Origin: Anaerobacillus sp. | GTDB lineage: Bacteria; Bacillota; Bacilli; Bacillales_H; Anaerobacillaceae | Length of the DNA: 6,118 nt | Assembly (NCBI GenBank): GCA_007120055.1 | Contig: SKOL01000125.1 | Coordinates: forward strand, 1-6,118 | Direction of reading: 5' to 3' | Shown here: piece by piece, positions 1 to 6,060 of the stretch | Numbering within the stretch: the first letter of the stretch is position 1 | How the letters are laid out: each line of letters begins with the position of its first letter | The notes under the pieces: model-generated | Told to the model about the DNA's origin: nothing | Database searches by the model: none | Seen by the model: the letters and a program-made list of their open reading frames with translations, nothing else | Translations under genes and position numbers: made by a program

Positions 1-210
1 AGATGTCTCATCCTTTCTGTCAGCACTGCGCTGTTTTACATTTGTAGCGAACGCCTATTATTAGAAGCGTCATGTTACAAATATAGTGTTTTTTACAGTG
101 AATTATGTGTTAGTAATGCTTTGAAGCATTGCTTTCAATAATTTTGAATTTTAAATTGAAAATTGTAAATTTTATAGTTTTCTTTAGTTTGATCATATCT
201 TATTTTTTTA
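1..210. other. Non-coding AT-rich stretch with several dyads; no gene supported
   Basis: I see no convincing gene here. One plus-strand frame stays open from the left edge to about position 138, but its codons and Cys-rich translation do not resemble the neighbouring genes. Three dyads are visible. ATTTGTA (40-46) pairs with TACAAAT (76-82) and encloses ACGC (51-54) and GCGT (67-70). AATGCTT-TG-AAGCATT lies at 115-130. A 25-bp AT-only near-palindrome lies at 140-164. On the minus strand, AGAAAGGATG (complement of 9-18) resembles a Bacillus ribosome binding site, so a minus-strand gene may begin just beyond the left edge, with the dyads in its promoter or leader. That is inference from a short motif. 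Confidence 0.35.
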
Positions 211-256
211 ACAAAAAAAAGAAATTGACCTTGGAAGACCAATTTCTTTTTTGTTG
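211..256 (-). terminator. Probable intrinsic terminator of the GntR-family gene
   Basis: On the minus strand, about 40 bp past the regulator's stop codon, AAAAAAGAAATTG pairs with CAATTTCTTTTTT (plus-strand arms 215-227 and 240-252, loop 228-239). A T-rich run follows in the direction of transcription. The stem is mostly A-T pairs with only a short GC-containing part, so it is weaker than the transporter terminator. The flanking A and T runs would let it act on either strand. Confidence 0.6.
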
Positions 257-293
257 AAATATTTGCAGGAAAAATAAAGGTTTAATATTAAAT

Positions 294-995
294 TTACAAA
301 GTTTCTTTATATTTTTTTAGTTTTAATAAACTATTACTTAAGTGGAAGTGCATCGCATCTCGAGCATTTTTTGGTTGTCGAGTAACCACTGCTTGCAAAA
401 TATTTTGATGTTCTTCATACACTTGTTGTTTTTTACCAGCAATTTTCGTATTGAGGTTCAATGACACGACCATTGCTTCATTATATATACCTGATATATT
501 CTTAATAGTCTGTATGAGAACCGGGTTTTTAGTAGCTTGTACAATTCCATGGTGGAAAGTGAAATCAGCTTTATCATCGATAGACGTAGGATCGTTGAGG
601 TTTTCATAAAGCTGTTTTTGTGCTTCATATAATGAAACTAAATCCTCAGTTTCGTGCCGTTCAGCAGCTAAAAATGCGGCTTCTGTTTCTAAAATAATTC
701 GAGTTTCAAGTAAATGGATAACTTGATCAAAGCTTAAGGTTTCAACAATTACTTTTTGAAGTAATTTATCCATTTGGACAGGCCTAACCCAGCTACCGCC
801 ACCTTGTTTCGATTCTATAATTCCATTGGCGGCTAAGGCACTTAACGCTTCACGTACTGGCATTCGACTGACACCGAAAAGAGCTGAAAGTTCAGCTTCT
901 GAAGGGAGTTTCGTATTAGGTGCAAATTCACCAGAACGAATTCGTTGTTTAATCTCTTCAAGCACTTGTTCCGAAATTTTCTTTCTCTCTATCAT
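294..995 (-). CDS. GntR-family transcriptional regulator, FadR subfamily (FCD domain)
   Basis: A cytoplasmic DNA-binding regulator of 233 aa, a normal full length for the FadR subfamily. Residues about 7-72 form the GntR winged helix-turn-helix, with the signature LPSEAELSALFGVSRMPVRE (residues 30-49) followed by a wing around GGGS (65-68). Residues about 78-225 form an all-helical FCD ligand domain. Its usual metal/ligand set is visible as Asp144, His148, His196 and His218; FCD domains of this type commonly bind small carboxylates through a metal ion. The ATG start follows a G-rich Shine-Dalgarno (complement of 1004-1012). The gene is monocistronic, with its own extended -10 promoter and terminator. 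A 15-bp repeat covers its promoter and recurs at the hydrolase promoter, so autoregulation and control of the adjacent transport and catabolic genes are likely. The effector cannot be named from sequence. Confidence 0.93.
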   Translation of the reverse strand: MIERKKISEQVLEEIKQRIRSGEFAPNTKLPSEAELSALFGVSRMPVREALSALAANGIIESKQGGGSWVRPVQMDKLLQKVIVETLSFDQVIHLLETRIILETEAAFLAAERHETEDLVSLYEAQKQLYENLNDPTSIDDKADFTFHHGIVQATKNPVLIQTIKNISGIYNEAMVVSLNLNTKIAGKKQQVYEEHQNILQAVVTRQPKNARDAMHFHLSNSLLKLKKYKETL

Positions 996-1028
996 GAATA
1001 TGTCATCCCCCCGTATATAACTTTACTT

Positions 1029-1043
1029 TACTTGTATTATAAC
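1029..1043 (+). promoter_or_regulatory. Candidate operator O1 (exact 15-bp repeat) over the gntR promoter
   Basis: TACTTGTATTATAAC here is identical to the sequence at 2772-2786. With the next base it contains TGT-N6-ACA, an imperfect dyad. The ACTTGTAT part equals half of the Bacillus subtilis GntR operator as I remember it (ATACTTGTATACAAGTAT). It covers the -10 element and predicted start of the regulator gene, where a bound repressor would block its own transcription. Binding is inferred. Confidence 0.6.
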
Positions 1044-1044
1044 A
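1036..1044 (-). promoter_or_regulatory. Extended -10 promoter of the GntR-family gene
   Basis: The minus strand reads TGTTATAAT, a perfect TGn-TATAAT extended -10 for the vegetative sigma factor. No good -35 is seen at 16-18 bp spacing; the nearest is TTCAAG at 19 bp (1061-1066). An extended -10 can compensate for that. The predicted start is near 1029, leaving a leader of about 34 nt before the ATG at 995. Confidence 0.6.
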
Positions 1045-1130
1045 TACTGACATTATTGCACTTGAAAATATATCAATCTAAAGGAAAGATATACCTAATT
1101 TTGAAGCCAAGTAAGGGCCAGTGTAGTTAA

Positions 1131-1170
1131 AATATAAAAAGACTATTGAGATAATATGCTCAATAGCCTT
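1131..1170 (-). terminator. Intrinsic terminator of the transporter gene
   Basis: Arms at 1139-1150 and 1159-1170 form a 12-bp stem with one G-T wobble; the minus strand reads AAGGCTATTGAG, an 8-nt loop, then CTCAATAGTCTT. The T-rich run TTTTTATATT (complement of 1131-1140) follows. It starts 11 bp past the transporter stop codon and is the clearest terminator in the window. It separates the transporter transcript from the regulator gene. Confidence 0.85.
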
Positions 1171-1180
1171 TATTTTAAAG

Positions 1181-2554
1181 TTATGCACTTTTAGATTGTG
1201 ATGATTGGTTTCGATTGTATGGATCCTCGGTAACCCACCAGCCTTTTTTCTTATATACGAGAATAATGATAATCCCTGTTAATAATAAAGTAACTGGGAA
1301 GACCCAAGGTAAACCAATTGAGAATAATATCGGCGCCATCGTGATAATTAACATCTCGGGCGGTACCATTCCAAGATACGAGATCGCATAATCATCAAGT
1401 GTTTTACTTTTTAACTCAGGGTCAACAATTCGTAAAAGAGCTAATCCCATTGCCACGGTTCCTGTGCTCCATCCCCAACCAAATATGGCACGCTCAAACC
1501 AATAGTTATCAAATAACCGTGGTGCAATAAATCGGAAGATGCAATAAGCCCAAATAATACCGAAAACAAATAGAGCAAGAAGTGGAACTGCGTATTCAAC
1601 AACAACGGCAATATTAATAGAAGCAATACCGAAAGCAACGAGTAAGTCAGTCGCTCCACCGCTTATACGTGTAATAATTCGTTGGTCAACGTAATCATCA
1701 CTTTTTGTTTTCCGCAATACAAATTGAAGAAATAATCCTAGTAAGAATGCGATACTAAATAAAGGTATTGCAATTTGCGGGAAAAGTGAATTTCCAAAGT
1801 TCGTAAGGAAATAAGCACCTGCTACAACAAGACTGACTAGAGCAACGTGAAAAATTAATGGATCGATTGAGATAGGTGAGATCGTGTCATCCCCTAAAGC
1901 TTTTCTGTTTTTACGGTTTACTAATCCAGTTCTTAACTCTTCTGGTAAATCATTGAAGCTCGAGATAAATGATGTATGTCCTCTTTGTGTGCTTCTCTTA
2001 ATAAGAAATAAACCACCAAGTACGGCTACAACCATTCCAATAGTTGCAGAGGTCATTCCTAAAGTAAGTGCTTCTTCCCAACCTTGAATAGCAAAACCTT
2101 GTCCTAAGGCAGCAGCTGTTCCATGTCCCCCGAGGAACCCTGCACCTAAAATAAGTCCAAATCCTACATGAAGGTCATTAAAAATGACGTTCAAAATCGC
2201 TAATCCGAATAAAGCTCCGCCACCCCACATTAAAACCGTCAGTAACATTGAGTAGGACCACATGTTACGAACTCTACCAGCTAATTTTTTCCACGGAACC
2301 TTGGCTGCCCCAATCGGAATAGCTCCAAAGATGACTGCAATTAAGACCCCTGGATAAGTGGCGATTTGATCAGAGAAGGGTAAAATATTTACTCCGCTCG
2401 GACCAAGAAGCAATCCTAAAAATCCAGCAATCATACTTGCAGGTAAAAATAGTGATTGAATAAACTTTACCTTAGCTCGTAACAACGTTCCAATCACTAA
2501 TAATAATGATACGATCCCCACATCGACAAATAGTGACCATGGTGTAAATTCCAA
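1181..2554 (-). CDS. Sodium/glutamate symporter-family (ESS/GltS-like) carboxylate transporter
   Basis: An integral membrane protein of 457 aa with about a dozen hydrophobic segments. Two pseudo-symmetric halves are separated by a hydrophilic loop at about residues 186-232. Each half carries a Gly-rich re-entrant-type motif: GGHGTAAALG at 142-151, close to the GltS motif GGHGTAAA, and GWGWSTGTVAMG at 359-370. Known ESS members couple Na+ to glutamate uptake. This protein is longer than Escherichia coli GltS (401 aa) and lies beside 2-hydroxyacid oxidation genes, so another mono- or dicarboxylate is a plausible substrate (inference). The start is TTG at 2552-2554, chosen because AAGGGGGAGA lies just upstream and the first membrane segment begins near residue 8; the next Met is residue 41, inside the second segment. 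It is divergent from the catabolic operon, with its own promoter, cre site and terminator. Confidence 0.85.
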   Translation of the reverse strand: MEFTPWSLFVDVGIVSLLLVIGTLLRAKVKFIQSLFLPASMIAGFLGLLLGPSGVNILPFSDQIATYPGVLIAVIFGAIPIGAAKVPWKKLAGRVRNMWSYSMLLTVLMWGGGALFGLAILNVIFNDLHVGFGLILGAGFLGGHGTAAALGQGFAIQGWEEALTLGMTSATIGMVVAVLGGLFLIKRSTQRGHTSFISSFNDLPEELRTGLVNRKNRKALGDDTISPISIDPLIFHVALVSLVVAGAYFLTNFGNSLFPQIAIPLFSIAFLLGLFLQFVLRKTKSDDYVDQRIITRISGGATDLLVAFGIASINIAVVVEYAVPLLALFVFGIIWAYCIFRFIAPRLFDNYWFERAIFGWGWSTGTVAMGLALLRIVDPELKSKTLDDYAISYLGMVPPEMLIITMAPILFSIGLPWVFPVTLLLTGIIIILVYKKKGWWVTEDPYNRNQSSQSKSA

Positions 2555-2558
2555 AAAA

Positions 2559-2568
2559 TCTCCCCCTT
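2559..2568 (-). promoter_or_regulatory. Ribosome binding site that fixes the TTG start of the transporter
   Basis: The minus strand reads AAGGGGGAGA, then four A-T bases, then TTG at 2554-2552. There is no ATG in frame nearby, and this is the only strong Shine-Dalgarno, so it decides the start. The same GGGGGAGA core precedes the divergent hydrolase gene at 2820-2826. Confidence 0.7.
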
Positions 2569-2584
2569 AAATTTAATTTTAATC

Positions 2585-2598
2585 TGTAAGCGTTAACA
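2585..2598 (+). promoter_or_regulatory. Catabolite-responsive element (cre, CcpA site) in the transporter leader
   Basis: TGTAAGCGTTAACA matches every defined position of the Bacillus cre consensus TGWAANCGNTNWCA. It lies about 7-20 bp downstream of the predicted transporter start (near 2605), a place where bound CcpA-HPr(Ser-P) typically blocks initiation or elongation. It implies that the transporter is shut off when preferred sugars are present. Relative to the divergent operon it is far upstream, so an effect there is uncertain. Confidence 0.75.
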
Positions 2599-2600
2599 AA

Positions 2601-2615
2601 GTCGTAATACAATTA
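2601..2615 (-). promoter_or_regulatory. Candidate operator O2 (degenerate copy) at the transporter promoter
   Basis: The minus strand reads TAATTGTATTACGAC, which agrees with the exact repeat TACTTGTATTATAAC at 12 of 15 positions and keeps the TTGTATTA core and the final AC. It overlaps the -10 and predicted start, the same relative position as at the other two promoters. The weaker match and AT-rich setting lower confidence. Confidence 0.45.
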
Positions 2616-2639
2616 TACAAATATTTTAGATGATTTCAA
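2612..2639 (-). promoter_or_regulatory. SigA-type promoter of the transporter gene
   Basis: On the minus strand, TTGAAA (complement of 2634-2639) is followed 16 bp later by TATAAT (complement of 2612-2617). The -35 matches 5 of 6 and the -10 matches 6 of 6 positions. The predicted start near 2605 gives a leader of about 50 nt that contains the cre site. Confidence 0.65.
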
Positions 2640-2640
2640 A

Positions 2641-2662
2641 TATTTTTTTAATTTTTTTTTAA
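2641..2662 (-). promoter_or_regulatory. A/T-tract, UP-element-like sequence upstream of the transporter -35
   Basis: Almost uninterrupted T runs on the plus strand (A runs on the minus strand) lie directly upstream of the transporter -35. Such tracts bind the RNA polymerase alpha C-terminal domain and bend DNA, so they may raise basal promoter strength. This is inferred from position and composition only. Confidence 0.35.
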
Positions 2663-2747
2663 AATCTAAAAAATTCTTAATAAAATCCAAAATTTTCTAC
2701 TATGATATAAGAAAAATTAATTTTTACACTAATTCGAAAATTTATTA

Positions 2748-2775
2748 TTGAATAATTTTTCTTGAGATGTATACT
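2748..2775 (+). promoter_or_regulatory. Candidate promoter of the hydrolase-DUF6282-glcD operon
   Basis: TTGAAT (2748-2753), a 16-bp spacer and TATACT (2770-2775) make a reasonable SigA-type promoter. The predicted start is near 2782, about 50 nt before the ATG. Other AT-rich hexamers are possible in this region, so the assignment is tentative. The exact 15-bp repeat overlapping its -10/+1 supports it. Confidence 0.45.
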
Positions 2776-2786
2776 TGTATTATAAC
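2772..2786 (+). promoter_or_regulatory. Candidate operator O3 (exact 15-bp repeat) at the catabolic operon promoter
   Basis: TACTTGTATTATAAC is identical to the site at the regulator's own promoter (1029-1043). With the preceding A it gives ATACTTGTAT, a half-site of the Bacillus subtilis GntR operator as I remember it. It overlaps the -10 and predicted start of the operon. On the minus strand it also contains TATAAT, so part of the identity could reflect promoter function rather than an operator. Confidence 0.6.
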
Positions 2787-2832
2787 TTTTAATAAAACCA
2801 AATTTTAAATTAAAACTTAGGGGGAGAACAAA

Positions 2833-3762
2833 ATGCAAGAAAAGCACATTTCTTTTTACAGTGAAGGTTGTAAGCTTCAAGGAACTGTTTATTTACCAGA
2901 TAACATGGTTGAGGGTGAGAAATATCCAACGATCATTCCAAACTCTGGTTACCAAGGATTTAATGAGTTTTATCCACGTCTTTTCGCTGAAAAGTTTACA
3001 AATAGGGGGTATATTTGCTTAGGTTTTGATTACCGCGGTTTTGCTGAAAGTGAAGGGGAAGCTGGGAGAGTTATTCTTACAGAGCAAGTTGAAGATATTA
3101 TTAACGCGATTCATTATTTAACAACGTTAGAAGAAGTAGATACTGATCGTATTGGTTTAATCGGATGGGGAATGGGTGCTAACAATGTCGTTCATGTGGC
3201 GGCGAAAGATGAGCGTGTCGGTGCAGTAGCAGCTCTTAACGGCTTTTATGACGGTGAGCGTTGGTTACGTTCTATTCACACATATGTTGAGTGGACAGAA
3301 ATTCAAGAAACCATCAAAAAAGACCAACAGCAACGTGTTATTTCTGGACAGTCAGAACTAGCTGAAACGTTTATCCACTATCCATTAGATCCTGCAACAT
3401 CAAGTTATGTATCAGCAGAATTAACAAAAGTACCTGGTTTTGGAAAGCAAACTCAATTACAGTTTACTGAATCAATTATTAACACTAACGCTGAAGATGT
3501 TGTGAAAGCGATTTCTCCTTGTCCGTTATTTATTGGACACGGAAAAGACAATCTCCTTCACCCTCTTGAGGAAGCGTTCTCATTATATGAAGTTGCAGAA
3601 GGACCTAAAGAATTATACTTAATCAATGGGAAGCATAATGATTTCATGTTTGGAGATCATCCTGTTTTTGCAGAGTTAATAGAGGAGTTAGCTCATTTCT
3701 TTGGAGAAGCTTTACAAACAAAAACAACAAACAAAAAATGTTGTAAAGAGGTTATTTCTTAA
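2833..3762 (+). CDS. Alpha/beta-hydrolase-fold protein (dienelactone hydrolase-like) lacking the nucleophilic Ser
   Basis: A soluble 309-aa protein with the fold's landmarks in order: NSGYQG (37-42) in the oxyanion-loop position where HG is common; DYRGFAES (66-73); the nucleophile elbow GWGMG (111-115); the acid loop GHGKD with Asp239; and the histidine loop GKHND with His268. An inserted cap-like region covers about residues 125-220. The elbow should read G-x-S-x-G, but codon GGA at 3169-3171 gives Gly113 instead of Ser. Either the protein is not a classical esterase or peptidase, or it uses another chemistry (lyase, decarboxylase, binding role). The reading frame is intact, so it is not a simple pseudogene. 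The start follows GGGGGAGA (2820-2826) at good spacing. It is the first gene of the operon, and its TAA directly abuts the next ATG. Its substrate is unknown. Confidence 0.85.
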   Translation: MQEKHISFYSEGCKLQGTVYLPDNMVEGEKYPTIIPNSGYQGFNEFYPRLFAEKFTNRGYICLGFDYRGFAESEGEAGRVILTEQVEDIINAIHYLTTLEEVDTDRIGLIGWGMGANNVVHVAAKDERVGAVAALNGFYDGERWLRSIHTYVEWTEIQETIKKDQQQRVISGQSELAETFIHYPLDPATSSYVSAELTKVPGFGKQTQLQFTESIINTNAEDVVKAISPCPLFIGHGKDNLLHPLEEAFSLYEVAEGPKELYLINGKHNDFMFGDHPVFAELIEELAHFFGEALQTKTTNKKCCKEVIS

Positions 3763-4641
3763 ATGAGCAAAACATATCATCCAATCTTAAAGGGGGGCTT
3801 TGAACTTCATGTTCATAGCTCTCCAAGTATATTTCCTCGAATACAAACAGATTGGGAACTTGTTGAAGATGTTAAATCAGCAGGGATGGCGGGAGCGGTT
3901 ATAAAAAGTCACGAGTCACCAACAATGGATCGCGCTAGCTTAATACGTGAAAAAGAGCCAGATCTTCACATTCATGGGGGACTTGTACTAAACGAACATA
4001 CAGGTGGAATTTCTGCCCGCACCGTTGAAACAGCTTTAAAGCTAGGGGCTAAATTCATTTGGATGCCGACAATTTCAGCAGTACAACATTGGAAATACTT
4101 TGATAGTAAAAAGACGAATTTATTTTCTACCAATGCGAAACTCAAACCGAATCAAGGTTTAACCATTTGGGACGAAGACGAAAAAATTCGTCCAGAAATT
4201 TATGATATTTTAGATTTAATTGCCGAGCACAACGTTTCCTTAGCGACCGGCCATATTTCTCCAGATGAAGTCGATATTTTAGTTAATATCGCTAAAGAAA
4301 GAAAAGTTGAGAAAATTCTCATTCAACATCCAGACATGGGAATTGCAAAAATTCCGTTTGAAATGCAACAAGATTTAGTAAAAAGAGGCTGTATCCTTGA
4401 GAAATGTTACTTAGCTTGTAGCGGTGATTTTGAAGATTTAACAGTTGCGGACATGGCTCAAACGATCGAAATATTAGGAGCAGAACACTGTGTTTTAGTT
4501 ACAGACTATGGTCAAAAACATAACATTCCCGCGATTTCTGCTTTAAGTGAGTTTATTTATAAACTATCAAGTGCTGGGGTGAAAGATAAGGATTTAGAAA
4601 AGATGGTTCAATCTAATCCAAGGACTCTTCTCAGCCTATAA
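3763..4641 (+). CDS. DUF6282-type protein, putative metal-dependent (amidohydrolase-like) hydrolase
   Basis: A 292-aa cytoplasmic protein that I recognise as resembling the DUF6282 family, which has no assigned reaction that I know of. It carries a residue pattern like the amidohydrolase/PHP TIM-barrels: HVH (16-18) at the end of the first strand, Lys48 and His50 in IKSHE, His69/His71 and His79, His164 in TGHIS, His189 in IQHPD, and Asp248 in VTDYG. This suggests a mono- or binuclear metal site acting on a lactone, amide or carboxylate, but that is inference from motif spacing. No signal peptide or membrane segment is visible. The ATG directly follows the hydrolase stop codon, with AAAGAGGT (3745-3752) as ribosome binding site, so translation of the two is probably coupled. 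Position between the hydrolase-fold protein and the GlcD-like oxidase suggests it acts in the same pathway. Confidence 0.8.
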   Translation: MSKTYHPILKGGFELHVHSSPSIFPRIQTDWELVEDVKSAGMAGAVIKSHESPTMDRASLIREKEPDLHIHGGLVLNEHTGGISARTVETALKLGAKFIWMPTISAVQHWKYFDSKKTNLFSTNAKLKPNQGLTIWDEDEKIRPEIYDILDLIAEHNVSLATGHISPDEVDILVNIAKERKVEKILIQHPDMGIAKIPFEMQQDLVKRGCILEKCYLACSGDFEDLTVADMAQTIEILGAEHCVLVTDYGQKHNIPAISALSEFIYKLSSAGVKDKDLEKMVQSNPRTLLSL

Positions 4642-4644
4642 GAT

Positions 4645-4653
4645 AAGTGGGTG
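4645..4653 (+). promoter_or_regulatory. Ribosome binding site that decides the glcD-like start
   Basis: AAGTGGGTG matches AAGGAGGTG at 7 of 9 positions and sits 6 bp before ATG at 4660. The in-frame GTG at 4651 lies inside this element and has no ribosome binding site of its own, so 4660 is preferred. The difference is three residues. Confidence 0.6.
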
Positions 4654-4659
4654 AAAAAC

Positions 4660-6060
4660 ATGGAAAAGTCAATAATTAATAAAATAGAAGGAATTATTCC
4701 GAAAGAACGAATATTAAAACAGCTACATGACCGTTACTCTTATAGTTATGATGCCTCATTCGGTGAATTTCTTCCCGATATCGTTTTACAACCGATGAAT
4801 GTAGAACAAATTAGTTTACTAATCAAGTTGGCCAATGAACATCAAATTCCAGTCTACCCTAGAGGGTCAGGAACTTCTTTAAGCGGTGGACCTCTTCCGG
4901 TAGAAGGTGGAATGGTTTTTGATTTGTCACAACTAAAGCAAAAATTATATATCGATAAAGAAAATTTAGTCGCTGTCGCATCAGCGGGGATTATCACTTC
5001 TGATATTCATCAAAAAGCCGAAGAAGTTGGACTTTTTTATCCTCCGGATCCTTCAAGTTCCAATGTTTCTACCATTGGCGGGAATCTACTAGAAAACTCA
5101 AGTGGTCCAAAAGGGTTAAAGTACGGTACAACGAAAGAATATGTCATTGGTTTGGAGGTTGTTACGCCAACAGGTGAAATAATTCGTACCGGAGGAAAAA
5201 CTGTTAAAAACGTAACAGGATTCGATTTAACGAGACTGATCGTTGGCTCTGAGGGGCTATTAGGGATTGTAACCGAAGTTACTTTAAGGTTACTTCCGAA
5301 ACCACAAGCGAAGAAAACGATGCTAGCTACATTCTCAAAATTTATAGACTCTGGAAATACAATTACTAAAGTTTTATCAGCGGGAATTCTTCCAGCAGCG
5401 ATGGAGTTTATGGACAATGCTTGTATCCGTGCTGTTGAACACTATAACCCTAGTGGTCTACCGGTTGATGCAGAAGCATTAGTTATTTTTGAAATAGATG
5501 GGCACCCACTTGCGATCGAGGAAGAAATAAAAAAATGCCGTGATATTTGTATAAAAAACGGAGCGACTTCGGTTAAAGTTGCTGAAAATGATAAGGAAAG
5601 AGATGAAGTTTGGAAAGCGAGAAAAATGGTTTCTCCAGCCATTACTCAATTAGGTCCTACGAAAATATCTGAAGATGCGACGGTACCAAGAAGTAAGATC
5701 CCAGAGATGTTGGAATGTTTATATGCGATCCGTGATAAGTACAATATTACATTAGTAGTGTTCGGCCATGCCGGAGACGGTAACCTCCATCCGAATATTA
5801 TTACTGATAAACAAAATATAGATGAAATGAAACGGGTTGAACTAGCAGTTAGTGAAATTTTTGAAAGTGCAATAAAATTAGGGGGCACCTTATCTGGTGA
5901 GCACGGAATTGGAACATTAAAAGCCCCGTACATGGAACTTGAACTTGGACATTCCCTTGAACTGATGAAATCAATAAAACAGGCATGGGACCCGAATAAT
6001 ATTCTTAATCCTGGAAAGATGTTCCCAAAACCCGGACAAACAAAGGTGGTTTTGACATAA
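4660..6060 (+). CDS. glcD: GlcD-like FAD-linked 2-hydroxyacid oxidase/dehydrogenase subunit
   Basis: A 466-aa flavoprotein, close to Bacillus GlcD length (about 470 aa). The N-terminal PCMH-type FAD-binding domain (about residues 35-215) shows RGSGTSLSGG (68-77), GGNLLENSSG (140-149), NVTGFDLTRL (184-193) and GSEGLLGIVTEVTL just after. The C-terminal FAD-oxidase domain has GHAGDGNLHPN (369-379) and SGEHGIG (412-418), with His370, His377 and His415 as the family's substrate/metal ligands, then the closing NPGKMFP motif. Family members oxidise glycolate, D-lactate or related 2-hydroxyacids to 2-oxoacids and pass electrons to an Fe-S partner or the quinone pool. Substrate cannot be told from sequence, and glcD here means family, not proven glycolate oxidase. 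It starts 18 bp after the DUF6282 gene. Its TAA overlaps the ATG of the next gene (TAATG), indicating coupling to a partner subunit. Confidence 0.88.
   Translation: MEKSIINKIEGIIPKERILKQLHDRYSYSYDASFGEFLPDIVLQPMNVEQISLLIKLANEHQIPVYPRGSGTSLSGGPLPVEGGMVFDLSQLKQKLYIDKENLVAVASAGIITSDIHQKAEEVGLFYPPDPSSSNVSTIGGNLLENSSGPKGLKYGTTKEYVIGLEVVTPTGEIIRTGGKTVKNVTGFDLTRLIVGSEGLLGIVTEVTLRLLPKPQAKKTMLATFSKFIDSGNTITKVLSAGILPAAMEFMDNACIRAVEHYNPSGLPVDAEALVIFEIDGHPLAIEEEIKKCRDICIKNGATSVKVAENDKERDEVWKARKMVSPAITQLGPTKISEDATVPRSKIPEMLECLYAIRDKYNITLVVFGHAGDGNLHPNIITDKQNIDEMKRVELAVSEIFESAIKLGGTLSGEHGIGTLKAPYMELELGHSLELMKSIKQAWDPNNILNPGKMFPKPGQTKVVLT

Noticed and set aside
1..138. Open plus-strand frame from the left edge, possible gene tail
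   Set aside because: The translation is Cys-rich and codon use is unlike the neighbours. The region is also full of dyads and no clear terminator follows it.
945..1130. 61-aa plus-strand frame between the regulator and transporter
   Set aside because: It overlaps the regulator's start and promoter on the other strand, the composition is AT-driven, and there is no supporting start signal.
1441..1659. 72-aa minus-strand frame within the transporter gene
   Set aside because: It is a shifted-frame shadow of the transporter's membrane segments; the transporter frame carries the family motifs.
2779..2784. Minus-strand TATAAT inside operator O3 as a second transporter promoter
   Set aside because: No acceptable -35 lies 16-18 bp upstream and there is no TGn extension. 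It would give a leader over 200 nt, while a better promoter exists at 2612-2639.
2677..2880. 67-aa minus-strand frame across the divergent control region
   Set aside because: The translation is low-complexity from AT-rich DNA and overlaps the hydrolase start and promoter elements. No ribosome binding site was found.
3503..3516. Intragenic cre-like sequence TGAAAGCGATTTCT in the hydrolase gene
   Set aside because: It deviates at the last position of the stricter consensus (T for A) and encodes ordinary residues in frame. It lies deep inside the operon, so chance is likelier than regulation.
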